Assembly (NCBI GenBank): GCA_030844895.1
Contig: CM061231.1
Span: 85,098,706-85,162,705, forward strand
Length of the DNA: 64,000 nucleotides
Reading direction: 5' to 3'
DNA from: Ambrosia x helenae
Taxonomy: Eukaryota > Streptophyta > Magnoliopsida > Asterales > Asteraceae
In this document: positions 1 through 9,057 of the stretch, piece by piece
Layout of the letters: each line of letters starts with the position of its first letter
Numbering within the stretch: position 1 is the first letter of the stretch
Position numbers and translations under genes: made by a program
The notes under the pieces: generated by a model
What the model saw: only the letters and a program-made list of their open reading frames with translations
Database searches by the model: none
What the model was told of the DNA's origin: nothing

Positions 1-359
1 GTCCGAATCATCAAATTCTGCCGGAAGAAAACAACAATGTTTAACACTAAACGAACACTAAAACACAAGGTTTACATTTTTCTTCTTACCCAATGCTCTT
101 TGTGTCTGACCATACACACCAGCCGCAGATTCCCCCTCGGTAATAACAATGGGATCTTGATTCACCTTCCCCACCTTGTTACTACTATCCTTTATGAATA
201 TAACACTAGGGTTTTCAGCCGTAGACCCCACTGTAAGACGATCTACTGACCTTTGCGCTTTCCTGTTCGGAACCAACAAACAACATAAATCTTTTAAACT
301 TCACTTCAAAAAAAGAAACCTTTTTTCTTAACAGTAAACAGTGGCCACGACTCGATAAC

Positions 360-408
<49 letters not shown>

Positions 409-688
409 GTAAGAATAATAAAAAAACCCCTATTTTGTAAACAAAAAACCCATAATAATACTAACCCCTCCTTGTAAACCAAAAAACCCTAAATGGTAAA
501 ACCTTTTCCTGTTCGGAACCAACCTTATGATAATAATAATAATAATAATAGTAATAATAATAACAAACCCCTATTTGTAAACAAAAAAACCATAATAATA
601 CTAACTAACCCCTCCTTGTAAACCCAAAAACCCTAAATGGAAAAGTTTACCTTTTAAATTGCCGCCGCCGGCGACTCGCTGACGCCAT
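1..688 (-). CDS. Partial host-type gene, exons 1-3 (unrecognised protein)
   Basis: Three exons can be read on the minus strand. Exon 1 (688-651) starts with ATG and encodes a short Arg-rich stretch (SRRRRQFK) ending at donor AG/GTAAAC. Intron 1 (650-263) ends in CAG. Exon 2 (262-90) encodes about 57 residues, including VFIKDSSNKV-like and DPIVITEGES-like segments, and ends at G/GTAAGAAG. A 72-bp intron (89-18) ends in CGGCAG. Exon 3 (17-1) continues in frame (EFDDSD) off the window edge. The phase is kept across both junctions (38 nt, then 173 nt), which chance would rarely give. I do not recognise the protein; the basic N-terminus could be a nuclear targeting signal. This is the only stretch that looks like an ordinary cellular gene. 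Splicing is inferred from sequence alone. Confidence 0.5.
355..650. repeat. Duplicated intronic block with AAT microsatellites
   Basis: A long ATA/AAT run (about 358-408) is followed by A- and C-rich sequence (CCCCTATTTTGTAAAC, then CCTCCTTGTAAACC and CCCTAAATGG). The same series recurs at 530-645 with a shorter ATA run. The 16 bases around the intron-1 acceptor (263-278, CCTGTTCGGAACCAAC) are also repeated at 506-521. The block lies in intron 1 of the gene modelled on the minus strand. Confidence 0.75.
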
Positions 689-1152
689 GGCGTTGAAGGA
701 CAACCGCATCCTGCTTTATTTCGAACAGCTACACCACCTATCTTGATCGTATACTTAATGTTTCAGCCGTCGTAGAAGTCGCCGTTCGGGATCTAGGAGA
801 AAGCCGGCGAGTAATAAAGGAAGAGGAAAGGGTGATTTTGTAGCGACAGAACACAAGGAAGGAAGAAGAAAGGGTGATTTCTAGCGAGTTAGAGAGAGGG
901 TGTAGTTTTAGGCGGGATAAATGAATATGGTATAGATAGGAGAAATGACGTTTGATGTGAAAGGGAGAGAGTGTATGTTACATGCAAAGTGAACTCCCTA
1001 AAATACCCTTCCAGCTATCTTTAAAGAGTATAATATTATTATATCTCAAACAAAGTACACATGTTAAATGTCAACCATTGATCTAGGGTAATGGATGGAT
1101 AGGATTAGGTTTCCAAGGTTTACTACATAACAAAGGGTTTTCACAATATCCA

Positions 1153-1157
<5 letters not shown>
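689..1157. promoter_or_regulatory. 5' flank of the minus-strand gene (putative leader and promoter)
   Basis: This sequence lies upstream of the modelled ATG at 688 on the minus strand. It is more GC-balanced than most of the window and holds purine-rich tracts (about 785-960). I see no unambiguous TATA box and no long ORF. Its promoter role is inferred only from position. Confidence 0.3.

Positions 1158-1208
<51 letters not shown>
1158..1208. repeat. (TA)n microsatellite
   Basis: About 25 uninterrupted TA dinucleotides between CATACCC and GGAGTTTTCC. Such runs are hypervariable and may also act as a TATA-like element for the LTR-like sequence to the right. Confidence 0.95.
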
Positions 1209-1210
<2 letters not shown>

Positions 1211-4200
1211 AGTTTTCCAAAGACTTCTATAAGTTCTCATTTATTTCTTTTTAAAACACACACAAAACTCCTTCTCCTCTCCCTCATTAAAACCGTGGCA
1301 GCTATCTTCCCCCTCCCTTTCTTTAAGTTGTTCACCAAATCATCAATATTAAGCTTGAATCTTGGCGTTTAAAGTGTTTTGGTGCGATTTGGAGTCAAAA
1401 CTTGCAAAAAACTTGAAGTATTTGAAGAGAGTAGGCATCAAAAGAGTCATTTTATCATTTCTTCTTCAAGGGTAAAAAACTCATCCAAAAACTTGATTTT
1501 ATTCTTGTATCAATTCTAATTTGGAAGAGTTTTTTACCAAACAAACGGGTTTTTATAAAAGGTTTTAATAAAATACACAATGGAGAAGGAAAAGTGCGTG
1601 AAAATGTGTGAAATGTATGTATGTATGTATGTGTCGTGTATATGTATATGTATGTATGATTATTTGTGTTGCTTGGTAGATGCTTAAAATGCTTAGATCT
1701 AGTGATTGATGATACATGCAAGAGGGTTTTTGATGATGTTTTGAATCTAAGTTTTATTAGGATTTTGACCATTAGTTAACTAAGTTAATGGGTTTTCAAG
1801 GTTGATAGTTGTTATGTGACTTTAAAGACGAGTATGAACATGAGTATTGATTGTTTTGATGGTTATTGTGATTGTTTATTGGGTTTATTAAATCTGAAAG
1901 TAAACAGGTTTTTGGAGTATATTTTGAGTATAAACTAGATGTTATTGAACTTAATAATGATCTACATGTTTGGGTGATTCTGCATGTATGATCAAAGCTT
2001 CAAATCGGCTTCAAAATGAAGAGATTTAACATGAAAATAGTGGTTTATGACAAATCTGATTTTGATAGCAGAGAAAGGGTTATTTTAAAGGAAAAATTCA
2101 GGTTTTTAAGAGGGTGTTTGGGATTGAGTTTCAAAACAACTTATTGACTTATTGGCTTTTTCAAGAAGCCAATAAGTCAATAAGCTGTTTGTGTAACCCA
2201 AAAACACTTTCTGTTTTGACTTTTGGCTTTTGGCTTTTAAGGGTGGAAAAGTTGTTTTTGAAAAGTTGGAAATCCTGGCTTTTGGCTTTTGGCTTTTGAC
2301 TTTTGGAAAAAAATTACAAATTTATCACCCATACAACCAATATTAACAATAAGTTAAGCGAAACACTTAAAAAAGGACAATTTATTGACTTTTTGACGTT
2401 TCTCATCTCAAAAGGTAATCCAAACACTTTTTTTAAAACTCCTTTTCAAAAAGTCATAAGCCAATAAGCACTTTTGACCAAAGCACTTTTACATTCCCAA
2501 ACTCAATCCCAAACACCCTCTAAGTATGTATTCGGTTAATACCATAAAGGTACTTTGGTGTTAGTGTTATAAGCGAAAAAGAGCACTATTATGATGGGTT
2601 TTGACATGTAGAAAGCACTATTTTTGAATCTGATGCAAAACAAATTTCAAACAGATTTTTGGACATTATTTTGAGAGTAAATAAGACATGTTAAAATGTG
2701 GATAAAAGTCCTAACATAAAATCTAAGTGTCTTTGCAAAATAGTCTCAAAAATCGCACTTTTTGTCGAGTTTTGAGTGATTTAAATGACCATTTTCAGGT
2801 CTGATGTAAAAAGAGTTTTTAGTGTGGAAATTTGTATAAAAGTAACCATTTAGGATGTATAATAGTTTTGCCATGTTAACGGATGCTTACAGTGCAAAAC
2901 TATGTGTTAGACGTCGCCAAAATGTGGTTTTTGAGGTGCATAAATGCTAGATTATGTGGCTATTTTAGAACAAATTTGGTCCTATTTTGTGGTTTATATG
3001 CAGGTCCTAGGATGGAAATTAAGTTCATATAATGTACATAGGTTGATATGTGGCATTGGGAACTTGTATGCGATGAAAGTGCTAGAAAAATGTCTTACTA
3101 GGCGATAAGACGTTGTATTTGGCATATGTGGATAAATTGGATAGATTATGTGAATCTATGTGATAGGTTTTACTAAGTTAATATGTGAACATTACTTGGA
3201 ATGTTAATATGTGTATGGACATATAGCTAAAACCGATGGGTAATGTGTTTTTGAGAAAAAACGTAAATCTTTTCTAAGTCATGGAAGTTTGTTGAATAAC
3301 TTGAGAAAGACTTGAAGTTTGTTTGCTAAAATAGCCCTTCATGTTTAGGATATTGCTAGGAACGATTTGTGGTTAATTGGGCTAAATATCTGGTTGGTCG
3401 CTACGCTTGAGGTGAGTTCCATGGTCCCCTTTTTCTTTTAAATGTTTTTGAACGTTTTTACAATCGGGGATTAACATGCTTGTATGATTTGTAGGACTAG
3501 AATTGTAGAACATTTGATGACCTTGGGTTAGTGCACGGCGTGTGCGTTGGACGCCTCGCAAGTCCCTTCGGGAGGACACCTTCCCCGCATTTCTTAATCA
3601 TTAGCTCTTGGTTAGAGCCGTAGTTGTGTTAATAGATCTATTGGGTTGACGTGCCCTTTCCTGACGAGTTGGACGATGTCTTATGGGAAGATAATGAACT
3701 TCAAAAAGTTCCTTTAGGAGAGGTCACACCTGGGAAGAAAATTCATGGTTTGATTAGGAGCCTTAGGTTTAATTCATATTTGTTAGATTTTCGCGAGTCT
3801 ACTCGGTTCTCTTTTAGTAATAATTAATCATATGCTTTTAAACATGGAAGTTTGTTGATTTTTATAAAACCTGTGAACTCGCAAACATTTTTGTTGATGT
3901 TTTTAAGAATGTTTTTCAGGTACTTGATGCATGAGGTTTTGAAAACAAGATTTTGGCATGCACTGCATATATGGACATGATTTTGGGACCCAAATCTTTG
4001 GGCTTGGCCCTCTTTGTTGAAATATGTACTTTATTTTAAAACTTAAATCTTGGTCGAACAATGTTTTTACTTTTTATTATATAAGCGAAAACCAAACTTG
4101 TTTGACTAGAGGATTTGAAGTAAAACATCCATTATGCAATTAATGTGTATTTGCTAAACATTTATATGGTAACAACTTTTTTTACCGCGTGACAAGTCTT

Positions 4201-4225
4201 CCTCTGAGCATGTCAGGGTGTGACA
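1209..4225 (+). repeat. Long LTR-like sequence (5' LTR of element F), left edge undefined
   Basis: The block ends at 4225 with GGGTGTGACA. Five bases later comes a perfect 13-base tRNA-Met primer binding site on the plus strand, which marks it as a 5' LTR. It contains no ORF of note. Inside are a pyrimidine-rich leader-like segment (1260-1330), a MITE (2110-2520), a GAGGTGAGTT donor-like site near 3409 and the AATAGATCTATTGG motif near 3630 that also occurs in the other Gypsy LTRs of the window. I could not find the TG start, so the left border is provisional. No mate LTR could be identified. Confidence 0.5.
2110..2520. mobile_element. Tourist-like (PIF/Harbinger) MITE, 411 bp
   Basis: The ends are perfect 22-bp terminal inverted repeats beginning GAGGGTGTTTGGG (2110-2131 and the reverse complement at 2499-2520). 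They are flanked by the 3-bp duplication TAA (2107-2109 and 2521-2523). TIR sequence, TAA duplication, small size and lack of coding capacity fit non-autonomous Tourist elements of the PIF/Harbinger group. The interior holds a subterminal foldback around CTTATTGGCTTTTTC and GCTTTTGG repeats. It is nested in the LTR-like block, so it is younger than that LTR. Confidence 0.9.
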
Positions 4226-5524
4226 GAAGTTGGTATCAGAGCCATTGGTTATACAGAACTAGAAAGTTTTCCCAAAAATCTAGACCATAACCACAAAAGT
4301 TTTGAAATGTTTTCAAACAAAGTATTTTCTTTTTTAAAAACGCATGCATCATTCATTTAAATGCTTCTAAGTACCTAGTGTGTGGCAACATTTTATGTAC
4401 ATATGTAGTTGTATTTAGTTATTTGGCTAGATATGAATTGATGATGTCACTAGGAATATGCCTTCATACTTCCCTTAAGGATTTTGTTCCCTCTGGACAT
4501 GTTACCCCTATTCTCGCCTTTGTATTTTAGCTACGTTGGTACAAGAAAGGATAATAGCCCAGGTGTTGACGCGTAGCGGTATTTCCATGTATGGAAGAGC
4601 AAGTGGTAGGAGGACTACTCTATTGGTACTTTGATGAGATCGTAAAGATTCCTAATTTCATAGTCACATGTTGATGGTCTACTTGGGATGATTTTTATCA
4701 CACGATTTTCGTCAGTAACTGATGGTTACGTCTTTGGAGATGTATGGCCATAAAAGATGCGGGTGCACACGTAATTATAGCTTGCGGTGCATGAGAACCC
4801 AGGTGACTATCATGGTTTGAGTTGGATGTTTATATTCTTGTAAACCTTTTGATGTGTTGTTAGTGATTAGGCCATTAGGTGATGCGAATGTTAATTGTTT
4901 AGGGTGGCCTTGGGTGCCCCCTATGATGCATTAACTCGCCGTTGTTCATACGGAATGTCTAGTGTATCTTTCTTTCTTTTACCTTATTCGGTAATATATG
5001 ATGACACTAGTGACAAAATTTGGCCAATTATCTTGGTCGGATTAATCTTTGGTCTATCGGAAATTCCTACCCCTTAGGAAATCTCGTGAGGTTTAAGACA
5101 GAATCACTCGACTTGATGAAGTAGTGATTGCAGAATCAACGTTCTAGAACTGTAACTCCACCAAAGAAGAATGTGTTATGTAGTTTAGCATATGTCACTA
5201 TGGGACCCTATTATCTTGGTTATTCTAAGATCCCTGAAGATTTCCATAAATCTTGCTGGACTAGAATAATAAGCCTCGAAGTAGATTCTCTGCTCATCCC
5301 CTCTAGTTGTCCAGTAACATCTACAATCCTTTATGCGTGTACAATTGATGATTATGCATGTAACACGGCCGGTGAATTTTTGAATGATTTAAGCATGGTT
5401 GTACATCTTTAGTTATGAACTGTTGTAAGAGAGAAACCTTGCTTACCTCAGCATCTTTGTACTTTTCTCTCCTTTATGATCTTGACTTCATTGGCGATGA
5501 TCATCCCTAATGATCTGTGAACTT
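4226..5524 (+). mobile_element. Non-coding internal region of element F, first part
   Basis: Sequence after the PBS has no convincing coding frame; the longest open stretches (about 95 codons at 5128-5412) resemble nothing known. It is interrupted at 5525 by a solo LTR and resumes at 23331, because the 5-bp duplication AACTT flanks that insertion. The element may be non-autonomous or heavily decayed. Confidence 0.5.
4231..4243 (+). other. Primer binding site, initiator tRNA-Met
   Basis: TGGTATCAGAGCC is the standard plant retrotransposon PBS complementary to the 3' end of initiator tRNA-Met. It lies 5 bases after an LTR end (TGACA at 4221-4225). It fixes the orientation of the surrounding element as plus. 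Confidence 0.9.
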
Positions 5525-7045
5525 TGTAACACCCCAACCGATGGTGGAAACATCAGGATGTCACGTATTGATGATTGTTCAGTAGCTCATGGTAAATAAT
5601 AAATTTCAATAATTGATTTAAATACATTACATACAATTGTTCTACAAGAATTTGTACATCAAAATGAAGAATACTAGATACACATCCTCAAGCATTTACT
5701 CTAATCTTCAAGCAAGCTATAACCTGAAACATGTTAAGTTTGAAAATATTTTGGGTCAACAAAATTTGGTGAGAATTACATAGGTTTTGATAATTGAATA
5801 AAACTTGTTCAATTCAAGTGTCATGGCAAGTCTAGTCCATATGTGAAAACATACTATCGGGTAAATCGAGTGCATAATCAAACCTTGTGACTAGAATATT
5901 GTGGTCCATCCCATACGCTCATGGTTCACTCGATTATGTTATAAATTCGATAACAATCACCCACGCTACCTATGTAGGAGGTACACGTATCCGGGTGGGA
6001 TTGTCAGTCCAATAGATCTATCATTGTATACCGTCGGCTGATCAATGTTAATGATTATGCTAGAATATTGTGCTTACCCTAGTCATGTTTAAGACCTAAT
6101 GCAACATAGAATAACACATAGACACTTATGATTGAATTGTAGATAGAATGTTGTAACATGTTTCACCCCAAAATAGTGAAATAGAAAAGGGGCTATGTAA
6201 AACTCACCTTAGTGTTAAAATGGAGACCCTTGTTATATAAGTAAATGTGGCTCGTGTGTATCCAAATATCACCCTAATTCAAGGTAATAAATAAGTGTTG
6301 GGGAAAAACTTAATAAGTCTAAGTTTTCTAGTCTAAAATGTGCTAGGGTTCCTAATTTGGGGATTAATAATTGATTTATGATTAAATTTGAATAATTTAA
6401 ATAAATAAAGAACTAATTAGTGAAAATGTTTTCTGACCAATATCATCTAAAAGTAGTTGAATTATAATGTAATAAATGTAAAAATAATTTTATAAAATTA
6501 TTTTCTTAATTAATGAATATTTATATATTAATAATTATTTGACAAAACATAGACTTAATATTTAAAAATATTAAAAATTATAAATTTTGAATCAAAAACT
6601 TATATTTCTGATCTAAATGATTACTAATAATTTATGTGAAATTTTGATGCAAAAATAATGAAAAACGAATTTATTATGATTTATTTATGATTAAAATAAC
6701 AAAAATCGATTAAAAATATTAAATAGATGATTTTTCAGAAATAAAAATCATTTCTGGAATGTTTATTGTTTTATAAGTTTAGGATAATTTTTGTGGAATT
6801 TTATAAAATCGTTTTGATATTTTTATAGAATTTTATAATTATAATAGAATAAACTTGTAATTTTTATTATATATAATAAATAAAAGATTTTTGAAAAACT
6901 AAAAATTGTATGTTAAACTTTTCTATTAGAATATCATAAAATAATTTTTGTAGAATTTAATAAGCATCTTTAGTATTTTAAAACCATTTTTAAAAATAGA
7001 AGTGAATATATAAGTATAAAGGGTTTTTAAAAAAAATGGTTTGTA

Positions 7046-7114
7046 TGTGCTAGGGGTCGAACCCGTGACCTCACGCTGAACAACAATAGTTTTGGACCAT
7101 CTGATCTGTATCAC
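7046..7114 (-). other. tRNA-like module (A and B boxes), sense in LTR 1
   Basis: Read on the minus strand, CAGATCAGATGG (A-box-like) is followed about 40 bases later by GGGTTCGACCCC (B-box-like). The spacing is that of a tRNA. No full cloverleaf is evident, so this is a tRNA-derived sequence rather than a tRNA gene. Confidence 0.6.
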
Positions 7115-7725
7115 GTTTGTGTTTATATTTTCTTTCAAAATATTTTTAAACAAAGCATCAGTAAGTCATCTTCCCCAAATCGTTACCCTAAGAACCCTAG
7201 TTTCCTTAATCGATCGCAATAACAGATGATAGCCCCTGACTTCATGGGGGTTTTGTTCGGACCAAAACAAGAAACAAAAACATAGAATAAATTAAGACTT
7301 ACAGATACGAATTGAAACCGAATGGTCGAGTCAAACTGAAAGTCAAAATCCTCTAGATTTGCACGAATAACATAAGAACAGAAAGAATTGAGGGTGGGGA
7401 AAGTTTATTCGGCTGCCTCTTATCAAAACCGCGCGATCAATTTATAATATGGTTGTAGAAAAGGAAGGTTTTAAAAATTGAATGAGCTTGGTCAAACCGA
7501 GTAAATTTTTGCTCAATTACGAGCTGTTAATGCACGATTGATAGTTGTAATTGACGCGTGATTGGTCTTCGGCTAAGTCTGGTCAAATTACTATGATTGA
7601 ACCTTCCAAAACAAGCTCCAATTACACACTTTCCTTGCTGGAATCGAATGGGGTTCGTGGTCGGGTCTGCAGCTTGGTTTGGTTGTTTATAAAATCTAGT
7701 CTTGTCCGGATTCTAACAATAACAT

Positions 7726-7798
7726 CCTGGTAGCCTAGTGGTGGTGTTGTTGGGTGTTGAGATCAAGCCGGGTCCAGACTCGAGTTCGAGTCTGGCCA
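7726..7798 (+). other. tRNA-like module, antisense in LTR 1
   Basis: TGGTAGCCTAGTGG matches the Pol III A box, and GAGTTCGAGTCTGG about 50 bases later matches the B box. It lies opposite to the LTR sense strand, near the LTR's U3 end. Element A inserted 40 bp downstream. Confidence 0.6.
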
Positions 7799-7838
7799 CA
7801 AGCAAAAAATTTTTTTTTTTTTAAAGACAGTAGAGAAG

Positions 7839-8372
7839 TGTATGTGATGTATGGATCGTATAAACAACAAAGAATGATCAAACAAGTTTGCTTTAGGTGC
7901 GGAATCCCTAAAACAATCACAAAATAATAGTCAAACAGATCAAAACACGTAAATCATCATTTCAAAGCTTTTTCATTAATTAGAAACTCAATTACACGTT
8001 TACAGATTGAAACAAATAGGGTAAGAACGTGAAAAGAGCTAAATAATATCCTAGAGAGAGAATCAGAAAGTGGAGGGAATAATATGACTCAAAGTTACAT
8101 TCAAAAAATCAGCTTGACTATATATAGACTGCACATTCGCCCAAATAGTTCGTGCGAATGTGCAGGTTCGACCAAACCAACCGGTCGAACCAAGCCATAC
8201 ATAAAGACTAATCTACGTTCGCCCAAAAACCACTCCTTCGCACCTCTTGATTCTCCTTCGACCAAACACAAACTGTTCCTTCGCACCTTTCATTTCTCCT
8301 TCGCACCATCGACAATTATCAAAACAAGTTTATTGTACAATCCGAAGCACTAGTCGCACAACTGCATCTACA
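7839..8372 (-). repeat. 3' LTR of element A (534 bp)
   Basis: TG...CA ends and the same length as the other LTR. It differs only at AAATAGGG versus AAACAGGG and at TTCGCACC versus TTCACACC. The element is minus, so this left copy is the 3' LTR. Confidence 0.96.
8119..8320 (-). promoter_or_regulatory. TATA box with upstream TTCG(A/C)CC motif array, 3' LTR of A
   Basis: On the minus strand a TATATATA box (8126-8119) is preceded within about 190 bp by at least nine variants of TTCGACC, TTCGCCC or TTCGCACC in both orientations, including GTTCGTGCGAAT and CCGGTCGAACC. The tight clustering immediately 5' of the TATA box suggests transcription-factor sites in U3. The corresponding array of the 5' LTR, which would drive transcription, is at about 22737-22922. 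The binding factor is unknown. Confidence 0.6.
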
Positions 8373-8385
8373 AACTCCCCCTCAA
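8373..8385 (-). other. Polypurine tract of element A
   Basis: On the minus strand TTGAGGGGGAGTT directly abuts the 3' LTR. This is the plus-strand DNA priming site used in reverse transcription. The stop codon of the third ORF (8386-8388) touches it. Confidence 0.9.
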
Positions 8386-9057
8386 CTATTGCTTGGATTG
8401 CTGTCGACGTTGTTCGTCCATTCTGATATTCATCAACTTGACATGTCGATGAATCTTCTGTTCTCTAGTCAAAACCGGTTCCTGAAATTGCTTTGGCTTC
8501 GTCTTTTTCACTTCAGGCACCTTCTGTTTCTCTACAAACTTCCCGAGCTTCTCGTCATAGTCACAACCAGCGTTTATATCATACGCAAAGCACAGAAATA
8601 CCACACGTTGGTATTTTCCTGCTTGTTCAGCATCCTTCACTTCAGAATAGATCGGATTGTAAAACAACATTATTATATCCTCATGTGAACAGTTGATCAA
8701 CCACATGGGATCAAAAATGTGTATCTTCTTGAAGTTCTTTTCTCCGTCTTTCAGCACAATCACAGCCTCTGCCATCTTCCAATCGTAATACCACCAAATG
8801 AAATCTTTGGCGAAGTGTTGTGGAATCGGCAACAAAGGAATCTTTTTCAACACTCGCGGTGGTTTATACTTTAATGTCACCTTGGGCATTCCAGTAATCA
8901 TATCAATATCCTTTTTATGAACAATTCGTTTAGGATATTGTGGTTCAAATAAATCCCACTTGGTTCGGCTTTCTCTCGTCATCTTCTCAGGAAAGTAGGT
9001 AATCTGACTATTTGACGCTCCCGTTAAACGGTGACGACAAATATCACGAATTCCCAA
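8386..9057 (-). CDS. Element A third ORF, C-terminal segment
   Basis: About 223 codons with no domain I recognise: basic and lysine-rich, with aromatic motifs (FIWWYYDWKMAEA) and a charged C-terminus ending at a TAG that touches the PPT. Its frame differs by one from the upstream segment (9024-11243), and the two overlap by 34 bases. The join near 9045-9055 (around TATTGGGAATTCG on the minus strand) looks like a one-base loss, since sensible protein sequence continues straight across. I read it as the C-terminus of the same third ORF, not as a separate gene with its own start. Confidence 0.65.
   Translation of the reverse strand: MGIRDICRHRLTGASNSQITYFPEKMTRESRTKWDLFEPQYPKRIVHKKDIDMITGMPKVTLKYKPPRVLKKIPLLPIPQHFAKDFIWWYYDWKMAEAVIVLKDGEKNFKKIHIFDPMWLINCSHEDIIMLFYNPIYSEVKDAEQAGKYQRVVFLCFAYDINAGCDYDEKLGKFVEKQKVPEVKKTKPKQFQEPVLTREQKIHRHVKLMNIRMDEQRRQQSKQ

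Noticed and set aside
1455..1772. 105-codon minus-strand frame
   Set aside because: Composed of a translated TGTATG/ATAC repeat (about 1615-1660) and flanks; antisense to the LTR-like block.
8084..8353. 89-codon plus-strand frame in element A's LTR, repeated in the other LTR
   Set aside because: It is duplicated only because LTRs are repeats; it lies antisense across U3 and the TATA box.
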